Position numbers and translations under genes: made by a program. Positions 29,362-39,055 of a DNA stretch of 40,774 nucleotides are shown in pieces. A model generated the notes under the pieces. It was not told where the DNA came from. It did not search any database and saw only the letters and a program-made list of their open reading frames with translations. The DNA is from Mastigamoeba balamuthi (Eukaryota > Evosea > Mastigamoebida > Mastigamoebidae): assembly GCA_902651635.1 (NCBI GenBank), contig CACRSC010000084.1:957984-998757 (forward strand). Reading direction: 5' to 3'. Positions within the stretch are counted from its first letter, which is position 1; each line of letters begins with the position of its first letter.

Positions 29362-32062
29362 CTATGGACGGGGGCAGAGTGCAGCATGCGCTGCCAGTTT
29401 AGCTGCAATCATGCCCGGTACTCCCCATCGCTCCAGGTCCTCCTGCTTCAGGTATGTGAAATCCCCAACAACGTGGACGTAGTTCTTCTTCACTATGTCC
29501 ATCACCACCTGAGAGATGCCCGCATCCCTGGGAAAGAACTGCAGAGCAACTCGTTGGTTAGTTGATATATTGGCACAGCAATCGAGGAAGATGAACCTTC
29601 TTGGCGACAGCCAGAAGCCACTCGATGTCAACCTCCTTGTTGGGATCGGCGAAGAGGGAATGAGCCTGGCGAACAGTGGGCGCCCTGTTGAGAGAGGAGA
29701 CAATGTCAGAGAATTCCGCAGAAATGGAGAACGCAACAGTGCCGTCTGGGGCGCTCCGATACCAACCCCGGCCGCGTTGGAGATCAGCTGCTTCAGCTCT
29801 TGCATGCCCCGTTCTAGTTCAGTGATCTTCTGGGCCTGCTGCGCTTGCTCGCGAGCCGTCTGCGATGCCGTGGCCGAAATGCCCAGGAATTCGCCCTCGC
29901 TGACAACGGCCACCACCGCGGCATCTTCCCTTTCGACATGGACCACAAGTCTATTGCTGTGGTGAGTCGGAGACCAAAAAGAGATAGGTTGAGCAGTTAG
30001 ATAGTGCGCGCCTCCCAAATGCGGCCAGCACAGCGACGTGAGGACGCAGGGGGTGCGCGCTGCCAAAGGCGGTTGCGAAGTCGGGCGAGCAAGTGCTGGA
30101 ACATCCGAGCAGAACAAGCCCGAAAGAGGAACCGTGGTCCGGTGCCAGCAGCATCCTGATGGCGGACAGCATGAAACCATCGGTGGTCTCGCTCTTCGTG
30201 CTTTCCGTTGTTATGCAGTTGTGAGCGCCCATGTAGAAGAGCTCGCGGTCCATCTGACGCAGCTTGTGCCTGAGCAGGCTGATGCCGCTGGGGTCCCAGT
30301 TTTCGTGACCGCTGGCGTGAACATTGTACAGAGCCGAAATCTCGGCGAAGATGCGAAACTCGGGCTCCGAGAATGGAACAGCGGGGAGCGAGGCCCAGTC
30401 CTTCACTGCGCGCGCACAGGTGAGGGAGGGTACGCAAAGGTGAAAGGGCTGCCGAACGGACCACCAGGTGCTTGTCCAAAGGCACTGCGGAGGACGCCGA
30501 ACTCTCCGGAGTCTGCGAGTGCAGAGGCGTCGTATTCGTACTTGGAGTATGGGCCGTACTTCCCGTTCTTCTCCAGTCGCAGCGACTCTCCCAACTTGCG
30601 GCACAGCATGAATGCAAACGCCTCCTCGAGTTTGTTTGACACCTGTGGGCCATGGGGTGGCATGCGTAAGGCTGTGCCCGAGTAAAGGCTGGGATGTTGT
30701 GAGCACCTCCTTTGACGCGTTCCCAGACTTCTTCGACGTGCTCGTCTTGGGGTGTGAGTGCATAGCGTCGTCCTCGCCCACGCAGGCGAGCTGCTCTCCC
30801 GAAAGCCTCCGTGGCGGACTCAGCGCATCGCTGGAGGCAGGGGACCCGGGGCAGTCGCCGATCTCCGAAGGAAGTGGCTCCTTCGCGGAGACCATTCTGT
30901 CGGTGAGAACGAGGTCGTAGCAACTGGCAGCGTCTCCGCCGGCGCAGCGATGCTCCATCAGCCTCCGCGCAACGGCGAGCCACCCAAACGTCGTGCTGCC
31001 ACCCAGAGTGCGCAGCTTGGCCAGGCATGCTGCAGAGAGGCGCTCGCCTTGGGTGCCCGCGGCGGCAATCGTCCTGCGCCATCGCAACGGCCCGTACTCG
31101 AGTTCGTGGAAGACGAACAGGAGCGACTGCAGGTCCGACGCGGGGTCGAGCGGGTGCGCGAGGTGGTGGAACACAGACGCGTACGCGAGGTTGCCCGAGA
31201 AGGGGTACGGGCAGCTCCCAAACGCGGGGCGCACAAAGTCCTCCTCGTCGCGCCCAGTGAAGGCGGAAAGGCCAAAGTCGATGATGGTCACTTTGAACTG
31301 TGCGGGCGCAGTTCGGGCGACGAAGATGTGTGCCGGCTTGATGTCCAGGTGGCACACTCCTGCAATGTTGATCTCTCGCAGGGCTGACACGACGGCGGCA
31401 AGAAGGCTGCTGCGCTCCTCCGGCAAGAGGTCGGCGCTGCCGAGGACATCACAGAGAGGAACCCCGTGGGCGGGCGGAATCAGCAAAGCCTGCAACGGTG
31501 GGTGATGAGACTAAGAAGATGGTCGAATGCGCTCATGTCTCACCACAACTTGGGGATCCTCCTGCTGCAGTTCGGAGCCGCCGATAGCGCGGAGCACCCC
31601 ACGGACAACGCAGGACACGTTGCGGTCCCATAGTCGTTTGTACGTGTCATACTCCCTAGCCAACAAGTTCTTGAGGACCCGGGCAGAACGGCCACTGCCA
31701 TCCTCCGGAGCCGCGAGCGTCTTGATGAAGAACCGCGTTCCAACAGCAGCGGTGGCGGGAGCACCGGTTACCACCTCAACGAGAGCCCCCTCGGCCATCT
31801 TGACGCCTATCTCTGCAGGCGTGCCGCACTCGCTGAGCACAGTGTACTGTGTGGAGCTCGGCGATGTGAATAGGGCCACCGACTCGAGCTCCTGCTTCGC
31901 GGCGCACTCGACCAGTGGTCTGTAGCTCTTGGCGGCTGATTGGGCGGCCGAGCTCGCGAGGAGAGATGCGAGCTGATGCTGCTGCTGCTGCTGGCTGCGC
32001 GGAGGGAGCGGCGACATGCGCATCTCCTCGGGAACTTGAGCGCCCCCGGACCTCTCCAGCAT
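29362..32062 (-). CDS. Atypical CK1-like protein kinase with coiled coil and SAM-like C-terminus
   Basis: Exons (minus): 32062-31544, 31489-30707, 30642-30465, 30405 to about 30168, 29956-29767, 29665-29597, 29538-29362. The N-lobe has a poly-Gln tract, a candidate ATP-binding Lys in TRFFIKTLA and a helix-C Glu in LLAREYDTYKRL. The catalytic loop is HLDIKPAHIFV: Asp and Lys are kept, but the Asn after KPx is His. DFG is intact (TIIDFGLSA). GNLAYASVFHHL and DPASDLQSLLFVFHEL resemble CK1/FunK1 kinases. Then come a linker (SKYEYDASALADSGEFGV), a domain I do not recognise (FRIFAEISALYNVHASGHEN), a coiled coil (QTAREQAQQAQKITELERGM), and a SAM-like end (VGDFTYLKQEDLERWGVPGM). The frame stays open upstream of 32062 to about 32280 without ATG, so the real start may be further up. 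The exon 4 end is tentative. Stop TAG. Confidence 0.7.
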
Positions 32063-32343
32063 TGCTGCGAACGAGCGGATCGCCGTGCGGTCCTTTTCGG
32101 CCTCCTCGGCAGGGATGCCAAGGACCTTCTCCTGCAGCCTGATCGCCCTGCTTCCGAGAGCCAGAAAAATTGATCTTCCTCGGTGAATCAGAGTAAGATA
32201 TTCTTCTGACCCCCAGCCCAGCGGCCGGGGAATGGTGGGCCCTGGAGCGCGGGCGATGAACGCGAGCTCGTGCGGGCACCGGCCGTGGCAACGTTCCCGC
32301 CGCCCAGCAGCTTGCGGGCGTCGAGAAGCACCCGCTCATCCTG

Positions 32344-33000
32344 TCGCTGGCCTGATGTCCGAGGACCCCTGGAGCGTGCTGCTGTCACACTGGGGAGGTC
32401 GACGCGGCCGCTGCGCCGCGCCGAGTCTGCGGCGGGGTCGCTGTCGTCGTTCGCGAGCCTCGTGGACGGCCTGCGGTACATTCGCGTGCTCGACCACATC
32501 GGCGACCTCGTCGCGGCCTCGCTGGCGGGGCTGAGCGGGGCCAGCGATGCCGTCGCGGGGCCCAGGCCCGACTACGACGCCGTGCAGGCCGCGGCTGACA
32601 GGGCGTTCTTCGACGAGTACGTGTTGGCGCTGCTGTACTTGCCCGACGAGCACAAGTGCGCCATCTACGTGCCCCTCTTTGTGCCGCTCGCCATGCAGCT
32701 CAGCTGCTGGGCCAGTTCTACCGCGAGGCCAAGCGCCCCAGGGCGCGCGCCTACATCGCGGGCACCCTCAGGGGGCTCTTCGCGCGGCTCGGCAAGGCCA
32801 AGACCGAGTGAGTGGGCTGCTGCCCCCGCTAGCCTGGAGGGCTTCTTCCGTGCGGGCCGTGACACTGTGGCACTTCCCCGCACTCGCAACACAGCGGTGG
32901 GGCTGTCCTCCCTCTCACCCTCTCACGCAAGCCACGTTGCCACCAGCGCCTGCCTGCAGTGGTGCGCAGCACTCTGCTCCATAAACATCTCTACACTACG
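32344..33000 (+). pseudogene. PIGS: PIG-S fragment 1 (piece of exon 1, most of exon 3, 3' flank)
   Basis: 32352-32386 equals a 35-bp piece of PIG-S exon 1 (CTGATGTCCGAGGACCCC...GTGCTGCT). 32395-32811 matches exon 3 from GAGGTCGACGCGGCC to the TGA, with about 95% identity. Relative to PIG-S it lacks parts of the linker (a 12-bp and a larger gap), and a 5-nt insertion near 32697 (after CCATGCAGCT) shifts the frame before the C-terminal membrane segment. The 3' flank follows (AGTGGGCTGCTGCCCCC...). It overlaps the 5' region of the kinase gene on the other strand. Confidence 0.85.
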
Positions 33001-33315
33001 CCCCTGCTTCGAATGACCCAAGGTACTTTTTTCTCGGGGACCAGGGCGCGTGAGGCTGAGCCCTGACAGAGATCTTTACAACTTGATCGTGGCCTGCCGC
33101 CCCCGGTCACTCGTGAGTGAATGCAGCTAGGCTCTTCAGCGCATTGTGCATGTCCCTATTTCACTGCATCAACGACACGGGGAGCCTTTGGTGACGTCGG
33201 GCCATCTCTATGTTCACATCCCATACCCTGACTCCCCTCCGAGGCTTTCTTTCGCGACCCCCCTTCCTCATGTCTGCGTCGCCCACCACTCGCGCTCACC
33301 CGCCCATCTCCCGCC
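33001..33315. repeat. Copy of the distal PIG-S 3' flank with degenerate hairpin
   Basis: 33080-33220 parallels 28450-28600 (CTTGATCGTGGCCTG, GGTCACTC, ATGCAGCT, then the hairpin). At 33170-33199 the left arm is CAACGACAC, so pairing with GTGACGTCG is imperfect. No gene. Confidence 0.65.
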
Positions 33316-33946
33316 GACAACACAGCACGTCAACGTGATGCACGCACGGGAGCAGCCTGTGGCCCTCGCCGAGCATGCCAGCGCTGACGAGGGGAGGCAC
33401 AGGCACAGGCGGTGGGCGTACTCAGCTGCCATCGAGGCCACCATGCCGCCGTGGGAGCACATGACGCTCGTCATCTCGGTGGCAGGCAAGGGGCGCCAGG
33501 GCATGGGCATCTGGGCTAGCCGTGGTGACGCCGTGCCCCTGGAGCCCAATGAACCCCACGTTTGAGTGGCTGTGGACCATCCACCACAGCCCCGTCCCCG
33601 TTCACGGTGACCTCTGGCAGGCACTGCACACATGCGAGCAGGGCGCGCCAGAGGCCATCGTGACGGGGTCGTGGTGTATGGTCCAGAGCCACTCGAACGT
33701 CGGGTCCCTCGAGTCCCAGGAGCACGGCGTCACTGCGGCCAGCCCGCAGATTCCCCAGTGCTCCTCATCCGCCGAGACGACGAGGGACAGGTGCTCCCAC
33801 GGCGGCACGGCGGCCTCGATGGCGACCGAGTACGCCCACCGCCTGTGCCTCTGGCGCGTCTCGTCAATGCCGCACCAGATGCCAGCGTACTCGGCGGGCG
33901 CCACAGGCCGCCCCCACGCGCGCATCACGTTGACGTGCTGTGCAGG
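33316..33946. repeat. Large imperfect inverted repeat of an exon from the MGN gene family
   Basis: Left arm 33316 to about 33630 (plus) and right arm 33946 to about 33645 (minus) encode the same exon: HVNVM...ARxQP/GRPVA, RHRRWAYS.AIEA..PPWEH, TFEWLWTIHH. They meet head-on with almost no spacer; the arms even share GCATGTGTGCAGTGCCTGCC at the centre. Arm identity is roughly 75-80% by eye, so the event is not recent. Confidence 0.75.
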
Positions 33947-34559
33947 TGGTGGGGATTGGTGAACGCGAGGGACGGGCGATGCACACGAGGGAGGGATCGA
34001 GTCATGAAAGAAAGCCGCCGAGTGGGGGTTGTGAGAGAGAGACAAGGCGTGAAAATGGGGGCTGGGAGGAGACGAAGGGACACGTACTGCCCTTCTCAGG
34101 TACTCGGGGTCAGCCGCGGTGCTGGGCGAACTGGCCGAGGAAGGGGGGCTGCGCGCGCTCGAGGTGCAGCACCCGTGCCACCTTGTGAACCAGGCCACCG
34201 GTGCCGGCGATGATGTCCTCGTATTCGCGCGCGACGGGCCTGGCTGCTGCCGCACGCTCAACGGGGGATCAGGGGGTGTGGGTGTGAGGGCAGCACACAG
34301 GTGGAAACGACGGGGGTGAGGGGAAGGGGGGAGGGAGGTTGCCTGCAGGGCACGGGGAACGTACGTAGTGGACTCCACGGTCGCAGGGGCACGGGGTGAT
34401 GCGGTGCATCTTCAGCGGGGGAGGCGGTGATGCGCGCGGCACGAGGGCCAGCAGCTGCAGCACCTGGTGCTCCTGCTCCTGCTGCTGCTCCTGCTGCGCC
34501 TGCAGGCCCTTGCGGGTGCCCTTGTTCCAGCCATCGAGCTTGGAGAGCGTGTTCCCCAT
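33640..34559 (-). CDS. MGN-family protein, most complete copy, function unknown
   Basis: The first exon is 34559-34365 from ATG: MGNTLSKLDGWNKGTRKG, a Gln/Glu-rich helix from CTG repeats (QAQQEQQQEQEHQVLQ), then LKMHRITPCPCDRGVHY. A GTACGT donor follows. The second exon is about 34256-34131 (REYEDIIAGTGGLVHKVARV, then LERAQPPFLGQF), and the third about 33946-33640 (HVNVMRAWGRPVAPAEYAGI, RRWAYSVAIEAAVPPWEH, TFEWLWTIHHDPV). MGNTLS fits an N-myristoylation signal (Gly2, Ser6). The C-terminal end is lost in the palindromic junction at about 33640, so this copy is probably truncated. Pieces of the same gene recur at 36.3-37.0, 38.3-38.8 and 39.6-40.2 kb. Family not recognised; exon edges 2 and 3 are approximate. 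Confidence 0.45.
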
Positions 34560-34830
34560 CCTTGCTTCGCTGCCGAGGGGGGCGAGCGAAAGTAAATGGC
34601 CGGCAACTCGAAAACAAGATCAAGCGAAGAAGGCGCTTCGTCACAGCTCCAGGTGTGTCCACGGTCACGGCCCTCAACACTGCCGAACCTTTCCTTCATT
34701 TTTCTCAGCTCCTCCCATTCCACGTGGCCGCCTGTGACGTGGAGGGTCCTTTTTCGAGGACTCTTCGTCCTCCTCGCGAGCACTTCATATTCCCCCAAGT
34801 ATCTTGATTGCCCGCCAAAAGTTCGAAGGC

Positions 34831-35087
34831 AATGAAAGGAGCTGCCGCGCAAGACGACGACAGACCTGCCGCCGCGGCATCCGCTGTCGAGTACCGCGAC
34901 CCGCGCCGCCAGATCCCCAGAGTTCCCGAGCTCCCGAGTCCGAGTTCACAGTGGTCGTCCTGCTCATCCGACGAGGAGAGCTCGCACGCGCTCTGGCGAC
35001 GACGCCCTGGCCCCGAGAGTGCCCCCACACAGACCCGCTGCGCCACCTCCCGGCCACGCTGCGGAAGAAACAGCAGGTGCGCCCAAC
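34831..35087 (+). CDS. Possible first exon of an unrecognised gene, divergent from the MGN gene
   Basis: ATG 34831 opens MKGAAAQDDDRPAAAASAVE and runs to AGAAACAGCAG followed by GTGCGCCC at 35088, a donor of the type common in this window. Another frame over 34930-35087 reads EFTVVVLLIRRGELARALAT and looks more like a folded protein, so the true frame or an upstream intron is unsettled. The downstream acceptor GTGTGTGTAG at about 35195 is plausible. No family recognised. It starts 270 bp from the oppositely oriented MGN gene. Confidence 0.3.
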
Positions 35088-35199
35088 ACGGCGCACTGCA
35101 AAGAGAGGGTGGTGGGTGTGCTGTGTGGTGCCCGCTTGCCCGCGCGTGCCCGCCTGCGCATTTTCTGTTGTGCGTTGCGTGTGCGCGTGTGTGTAGAAC

Positions 35200-35604
35200 A
35201 TCAGGCCACCTGGTCCCCGGTGATTGTCTGCCTGTTACGCCGCCGTACGTCGTACGTGCGCGCCGAGGGCTTGCGGCCACGAAGAGGGGCGCGCTGGAGG
35301 AGCGGGTGGAGTCCTCGCCTGGGCTGTTGACTCGCAGCTGGGGGCAGCGGGTTAACCCACCGACCGCCCCCAGCCCTGCGACGAGGCCCGCGCTGGAGGG
35401 GCACCCGCAGTCTTCCCCTGACCCTGCTGACGCGCGCGCCCGCGGGCCCGCCGGGGGCCGCCTCCCCCGCCCCTCGCCTGGCAGTCCTCCCCTGCCCGCG
35501 ACCCAAACCTGCGGGCGAGATCACTGCGGAGAACTCACTCTGGAGGAGGGTGGGCACGGCCGCGTGTTACTTTCCACCGGGCTGCAAGTGGCGGGCGCGC
35601 TGGA
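35200..35604. other. Very GC-rich, Pro/Arg-biased stretch
   Basis: Open in several frames because of extreme GC content, with C- and G-runs. No domain, repeat or motif I can support. It leads into the inverted-repeat arm at 35605. Confidence 0.4.
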
Positions 35605-35830
35605 GGAGCTTGGAGGGGGGCGGGGTTTCCCTGCGTCTGTGTCCCACAGTTAGAGGCTGGTGGCTCCCTCCCCGCGTCTGTGATGGCGTTGCTGCATGCC
35701 GCTGTCTTTCTGTGTACTTCACGCACGCACAGCCACTCACCCCCTCTCGTGCAGCTCCTGCTGCAGGGAAAGAGGCTCTTCGGCATCACTCGTGATGGTG
35801 CGTGGACGCGGACTGCTCGCGAACAGACAC

Positions 35831-35940
35831 GTGGTGGACGGCCTGCGACTCGGTGTGGAGCCTCACGAGGCGGCCCATCTGCACCAGCGTCATGTCGAGA
35901 AACAAATCTCGCAGCCCGCAGAGTCCCAGAGCAGCAGTAC
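35831..35940 (-). pseudogene. PIGS: PIG-S fragment 2 (110 bp of exon 1)
   Basis: Minus strand. The sequence from CTGCTGCTCTGGGACTCTGC to CAGGCCGTCCACCAC corresponds to PIG-S exon 1 from about 26984 (LPLWDFAGLRERYLDAV...) to 27090 (SQAVHY). It is embedded in the inverted-repeat arm, so the fragment was present before that arm was duplicated. Confidence 0.8.
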
Positions 35941-36269
35941 GGCCGCCAAAGCCACTGATAGCCCCCATGACGTCGAGCGATATAGGCAATTACACTCATT
36001 TCAAACTATGGATGCCACAAAGCTACCAGTTTCTGCCAACGAGTTGTTGCCTCCCCAGCGCGGGTGGGGGTGGGGGAAGCTTACTGGGCGGTGCAGTGTG
36101 TGCACGATACTTGATGTGCGCTCTGAGGTCGCGCTGTGTGTGCACGCGTGTGTGCGTTCGAAAACTTCAGTGCCCGCGATAGCAGCCAAGGCCAGCAGCT
36201 CTCACGCTACGAGGTAGGGCTGCGATAGAGGCCGAGGGCGACTCTTCTGGCTCGGCAGGATAGGCGCAG

Positions 36270-36355
36270 GTGAGCAGGGCGCGCCAGAGGTCGTCGATGA
36301 CAGGGACAGAGTCGTGGTGTATTGCCCACAGCCACCCGAATGATGGGCCCTTGGC
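36270..36355 (-). pseudogene. MGN-family exon 3 fragment (WLWTIHHDSV)
   Basis: Minus strand SFGWLWAIHHDSVPVIDDLW then RALLTCAYPAE, related to TFEWLWTIHHDPV of the MGN gene. It extends that reading beyond the truncated copy (DDLWRALLTCAY). Confidence 0.6.
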
Positions 36356-36473
36356 GAGGACATCGCCGGCAACAGCGGGCTGGTTCACCAAGTCACTCGG
36401 TGATGTGCCCCTTGAGCGCGTGCAGGTGCAGCCCCAGTTCCGGGACCGGTTCGAGCGGCTCGAGCAGCACCGT

Positions 36474-36547
36474 GGCCGGGCGCGCATGACTCCAGTGTGC
36501 CTCAGGAGGGCGTCCTGAGGTCCTCAGGGGTCATCGACGCCCAGCCG
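36474..36547. repeat. Palindrome at a head-to-head junction
   Basis: The left arm ...GCGCATGACTCCAGTGTGCC and the right arm ...TCCTCAGGGGTCATCGACGC fold back on CTCAGGAGGGCGTCCTGAGG. MGN-family module sequence reads outward on both strands (HRGRARMTP on plus, HRGWASMTPEDLR on minus). The same palindrome, better preserved, lies at 38524-38598. Confidence 0.7.
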
Positions 36548-37007
36548 CGGTGCGGGGCCAACCAGTCCAGGAACGGGGGCTGCACGCGCTCGAGGGGCAG
36601 AACCCGTGGGACCTTGTGGACCAGTCCGCTGTTGCCAGAGACAGCCTCGTTGCCCAGAGTGGTGACAGGTCGTTCTGTACACGACTCATTGGCTGGTGAG
36701 GGAGGGGATGCGCGGTGCAGAGGGCAATGGAGCGCCAAGGGGAGACAGTACACACAATGAGGCGGTGGCTGGAGAACGACGGGGCTTCCCTCACGCGGGA
36801 GGGGAGGACAGCAGAGTGGAGTCAAGTGGTGCGTACGGCTGTCCTGAGGGACCTCGCGGACACGCAGGCCCAGCTGCGGCCCTCTGCGAGCACGTCCACG
36901 ATGTGCGGGGGCAGCGAGCACTCGATGCGCAGTGCCCCGGCAACCTTGCGCCCGATACCGCCAAAGCTGGCGTTGCTCCCATCTCTGTCAACACGCGCGG
37001 AGTGCAT
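36502..37007 (-). pseudogene. MGN-family fragment with two related modules
   Basis: Minus strand. 36960-36825 reads GIGRKVAGALRIECSLPPHI then VDVLAEGRSWACVSARSLR. 36640-36502 reads GLVHKVPRVLPLERVQPPFL then DWLAPHRGWASMTPEDLR. The two modules share G-[IL]-x-[RH]-K-V-x(3)-L-x-[IL]-E-x(3)-P-P and a later R-[SG]-W-A. The DNA between may be intron. No start or continuous frame. Confidence 0.5.
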
Positions 37008-37009
37008 GT

Positions 37010-37157
37010 GTGAGTGAGCGCTAGTATGACAGAGACCTCACAGACGCGCACCAGCACAAAAGGGTGTGGGCGTGTGCTAAAAAAAAGGATGGCCGATTCT
37101 CGGGTCCTCGACGTCACCAAAGGATACCCGTGACGTTGTTGCAGTAAAATTGAAAAT
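37010..37157 (-). repeat. Copy of the distal PIG-S 3' flank with intact hairpin
   Basis: The reverse complement parallels 28540-28650 and 39530-39650. The hairpin at 37109-37138 has near-perfect arms (CAACGTCAC / GTGACGTCG), then CGAGAATCGGCCATCC, an A/T run, and GCACACGCCCACACCC. It directly follows the PIG-S fragment on the same strand. Confidence 0.8.
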
Positions 37158-37450
37158 GGCCAGTGCGCAGGCTGTCCACTATGCTCGCAAACGACGACAG
37201 CGACCCCACCGCAGACTATGCGTGACACAGCACCTGGACCTGGATGGCCACGTATCTGGTATTTGTCGAGGCGCTGTGAATCACCACACTGCCCCACTTG
37301 GGCACCAGATACAGCTGGCCCAGAAGCCTGGCAAAGTGCTCACCGGGTCAACGGCACTGGTAGGGACTCGTGAGACATGCTGAGTGGCACACAGCACAAG
37401 CGTGGCATGATGCTGAGCTGGCTGTGGTCCAGGGAATTCACGTACTGCGC
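37158..37450 (-). pseudogene. PIGS: PIG-S fragment 3 (exon 2, intron 2, part of exon 3)
   Basis: Minus strand. Exon 2 piece (AGTACGTGAATTCCCTGGAC...CTCAGCATCATG), then sequence matching PIG-S intron 2 (GTGCCACTCAGCATGTCTCA...TTTGCCAG), then exon 3 (CTGGTGCCCAAGTGGGGCAG...). It then jumps to CTGCGGTGGGGTCGCTGTCG, skipping about 190 bp. Retained intron sequence shows a DNA-level duplication rather than a retrocopy. Confidence 0.85.
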
Positions 37451-37800
37451 CACAAGTTCAGTGTCGGGCATGCATCCTAGAACGGGGGGTGCCCCTGCCT
37501 CTGGCTTCTTGTCGACGTCCATGTCTTGTTCTTCAGGTTTTTTGGTGGACTCAATTGTCTGCTCGCTCTCAGTGGCCTTGATCCTTGACGACCTCTGTGT
37601 AGGCATAGCACGGGATCCTTCTTGGCAGACCTTGAGGAACTGGCAGGCTCAGACTCAGCAGGCTTTTCAGTCTCGTCTATCCCATGCAACTGATCCACAG
37701 CACCAGGAGTAGAGACCTGTTTGTCACTGATGCTGGTCTGAGTAGCAGATCCGCTTCTTTAAGTTGACAAGGCTCTTGTATGACAGGGAAAACAAGTGAA
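37451..37800 (-). pseudogene. K/E-rich ORF fragment, frameshifted
   Basis: Minus strand. One frame (37698-37600) gives MDQLHGIDETEKPAESEPAS then SRSAKKDP. Another (37606-37470) gives QRSSRIKATESEQTIESTKK and EQDMDVDKKPEAGAPPVLG. The residue style (disordered, charged, Ser/Thr/Glu) and the frame change near 37605 recall the K/E-rich remnants at 7.4-8.4 kb. It runs straight into the PIG-S fragment. Confidence 0.35.
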
Positions 37801-38329
37801 GCAGCCTCAGGTTGACCTTTGGAGGATATTAATTAGAAATAGCAGCAAATAGAATTAATCGCATGTGATAATAAAATCATATATTCTAAATAGATGTTGT
37901 AAGAGAGAAATATAGAAGCTGCTTATAACTGAGTAACTTATTATCACGTGCATTAAATTGTGGGACCCAAGCACCATTGACGTGATGGCATTGGCGTAAT
38001 TGATGTGCAGATCGCTAGTCCAATGGTAGTAAACCCTCGAGCACAATGCCCAGTGGAGAGGAGTGAGATTGAAAGTCAGTGCAGCGCACCCACGAGGCCC
38101 TTGAGATGTTGAACTGCTCAACCACATCGACAGAACATGGATGCTGTCCGACATTTCACTTCGCGTCGTCTGCACAGACACACTGGCGCTCTCTGAGGAC
38201 CGTGAGATGTGCTCAGCAGCATAGCAGAAACTGACACTGGGTCCCAACTTCCAACTGAGCAGCACCTTACCTCCCCGTACAGCTGGGCCTTATGGTGACT
38301 CTCTCGTTTGTGAGGTCTCTGACACATTT
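37801..38329. other. AT-rich island in the mosaic region
   Basis: 37800-38000 is strongly AT-rich (long A/T stretches, ATAATAAAATCATATATTC) and resembles the AT-rich left end rather than its GC-rich neighbours. No gene, repeat or RNA recognised. Confidence 0.4.
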
Positions 38330-38523
38330 GTGCTCACTCGCATGCACACTGTGTGCCTCCACAGAGACGGGAAGCAACGCCTGCCTCAGCGGGATTGCCC
38401 ACAAGGTCACCAGGGTGCTGTGCATCGAGCATCTGCTGCTTCCGTTTCGTGGACGAGTTCGTGGTGGGATGCGACTGGGCCCACGTGTCTGTGAGGTCCC
38501 TCAGGACAGCGGTACGCACCCCT
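38330..38523 (+). pseudogene. MGN-family module fragment
   Basis: Plus strand, changing frames: TGSNACLSGIAHKVTRVLCI then EHLLLPF, and VDEFVVGCDWAHVSVRSLR in another frame. It aligns with the first module at 36.8-37.0 kb. The frame change near 38450 marks decay. Confidence 0.5.
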
Positions 38524-38598
38524 TGGCTGGGCGTGCATGACCCCTGAGGACCTCAGGACGCCCTCCTGAGGCACACTGGAGTCATGCACGCCCAGCCA
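38524..38598. repeat. 75-bp near-perfect palindrome
   Basis: The outer 18 bp are a perfect inverted pair (TGGCTGGGCGTGCATGAC / GTCATGCACGCCCAGCCA). The inner arms CCCTGAGGACCTCAGGA and TCCTGAGGCACACTGGA pair mostly, around the loop CGCCC. MGN-family modules lie outward on both sides, in opposite orientation. Confidence 0.85.
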
Positions 38599-38599
38599 C

Positions 38600-38715
38600 G
38601 GTGCTGCTTGAGCCGCTTGAACTGGTCCAGGAACGGGGGCTGCACCTGCACGAGCTCAAGGAGCACAGCGCCCAGGTGACTTAGTGTACCAGCCTGCTGT
38701 TGCCAGTGATGTCCT
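38600..38715 (-). pseudogene. MGN-family second-module fragment
   Basis: Minus strand reads VQVQPPFLDQFKRLKQHRGW after a frame-broken LVH..VTWALCSLEL. It corresponds to GLVHKV...LERVQPPFL of the other copies. Confidence 0.5.
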
Positions 38716-38724
38716 CACCAAGGG

Positions 38725-39055
38725 CCCGACATTCGGGTGGCTGTGGACGATACACCACGACCCCGTCCCCGTCATCGACGACCTCTGGCGCGTCCTGCTC
38801 ACCTACGTTTATCCTGCCGAGCTCTCCTAGGACGCCAGGAGAGCCGCCCTCAGCCTCTTTTGCAGCCCTACCTCGTAGCGCGAGCGCTGCTGGCTTTGAC
38901 TGCTCTCACAGGCACAGCAGTTTTCGCACACACATGCGTGCGCACACACAGCGCGAGCTTCGAGCGCACACAAAGGCTCGTGAACACATCGCACTGCCCA
39001 GTGGGCCCCCCAAACTGTGCTGGGCAAAGAAACAGCTCGTTAGCAGAACCTGGTA
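38725..39055 (+). repeat. Third copy of the 36.03-36.35 / 40.06-40.36 kb repeat
   Basis: Plus strand, TTCGGGTGGCTGTGGACGAT, CACCTACGTTTATCCTGCCGA, GCCGCCCTCAGCCTCTTTTG and a CACACACAGCGCGA run parallel 40070-40290 in the same orientation and 36355-36030 inverted. The start encodes TFGWLWTIHHDPVPVIDDLW. Confidence 0.75.

Larger units (their letters stand above)
35605..36355. repeat. Arm A of a long inverted repeat (mate 40060-40774)
   Basis: This segment matches the reverse complement of 40774-40060 over about 720 bp at roughly 85% identity: GGGGCGGGGTTTCCCTGCGT, TGATGGCGTTGCTGCATGCC, CTCCTGCTGCAGGGAAAGAG, and TGCGATAGAGGCCGAGGGCG. The mate is cut by the window end, so the repeat may extend further. 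Confidence 0.85.

Noticed and set aside
32344-37450. Processed retrocopies of PIG-S
   Set aside because: Intron 2 sequence and the genomic 3' flank are present in fragments and no poly-A tail is seen.
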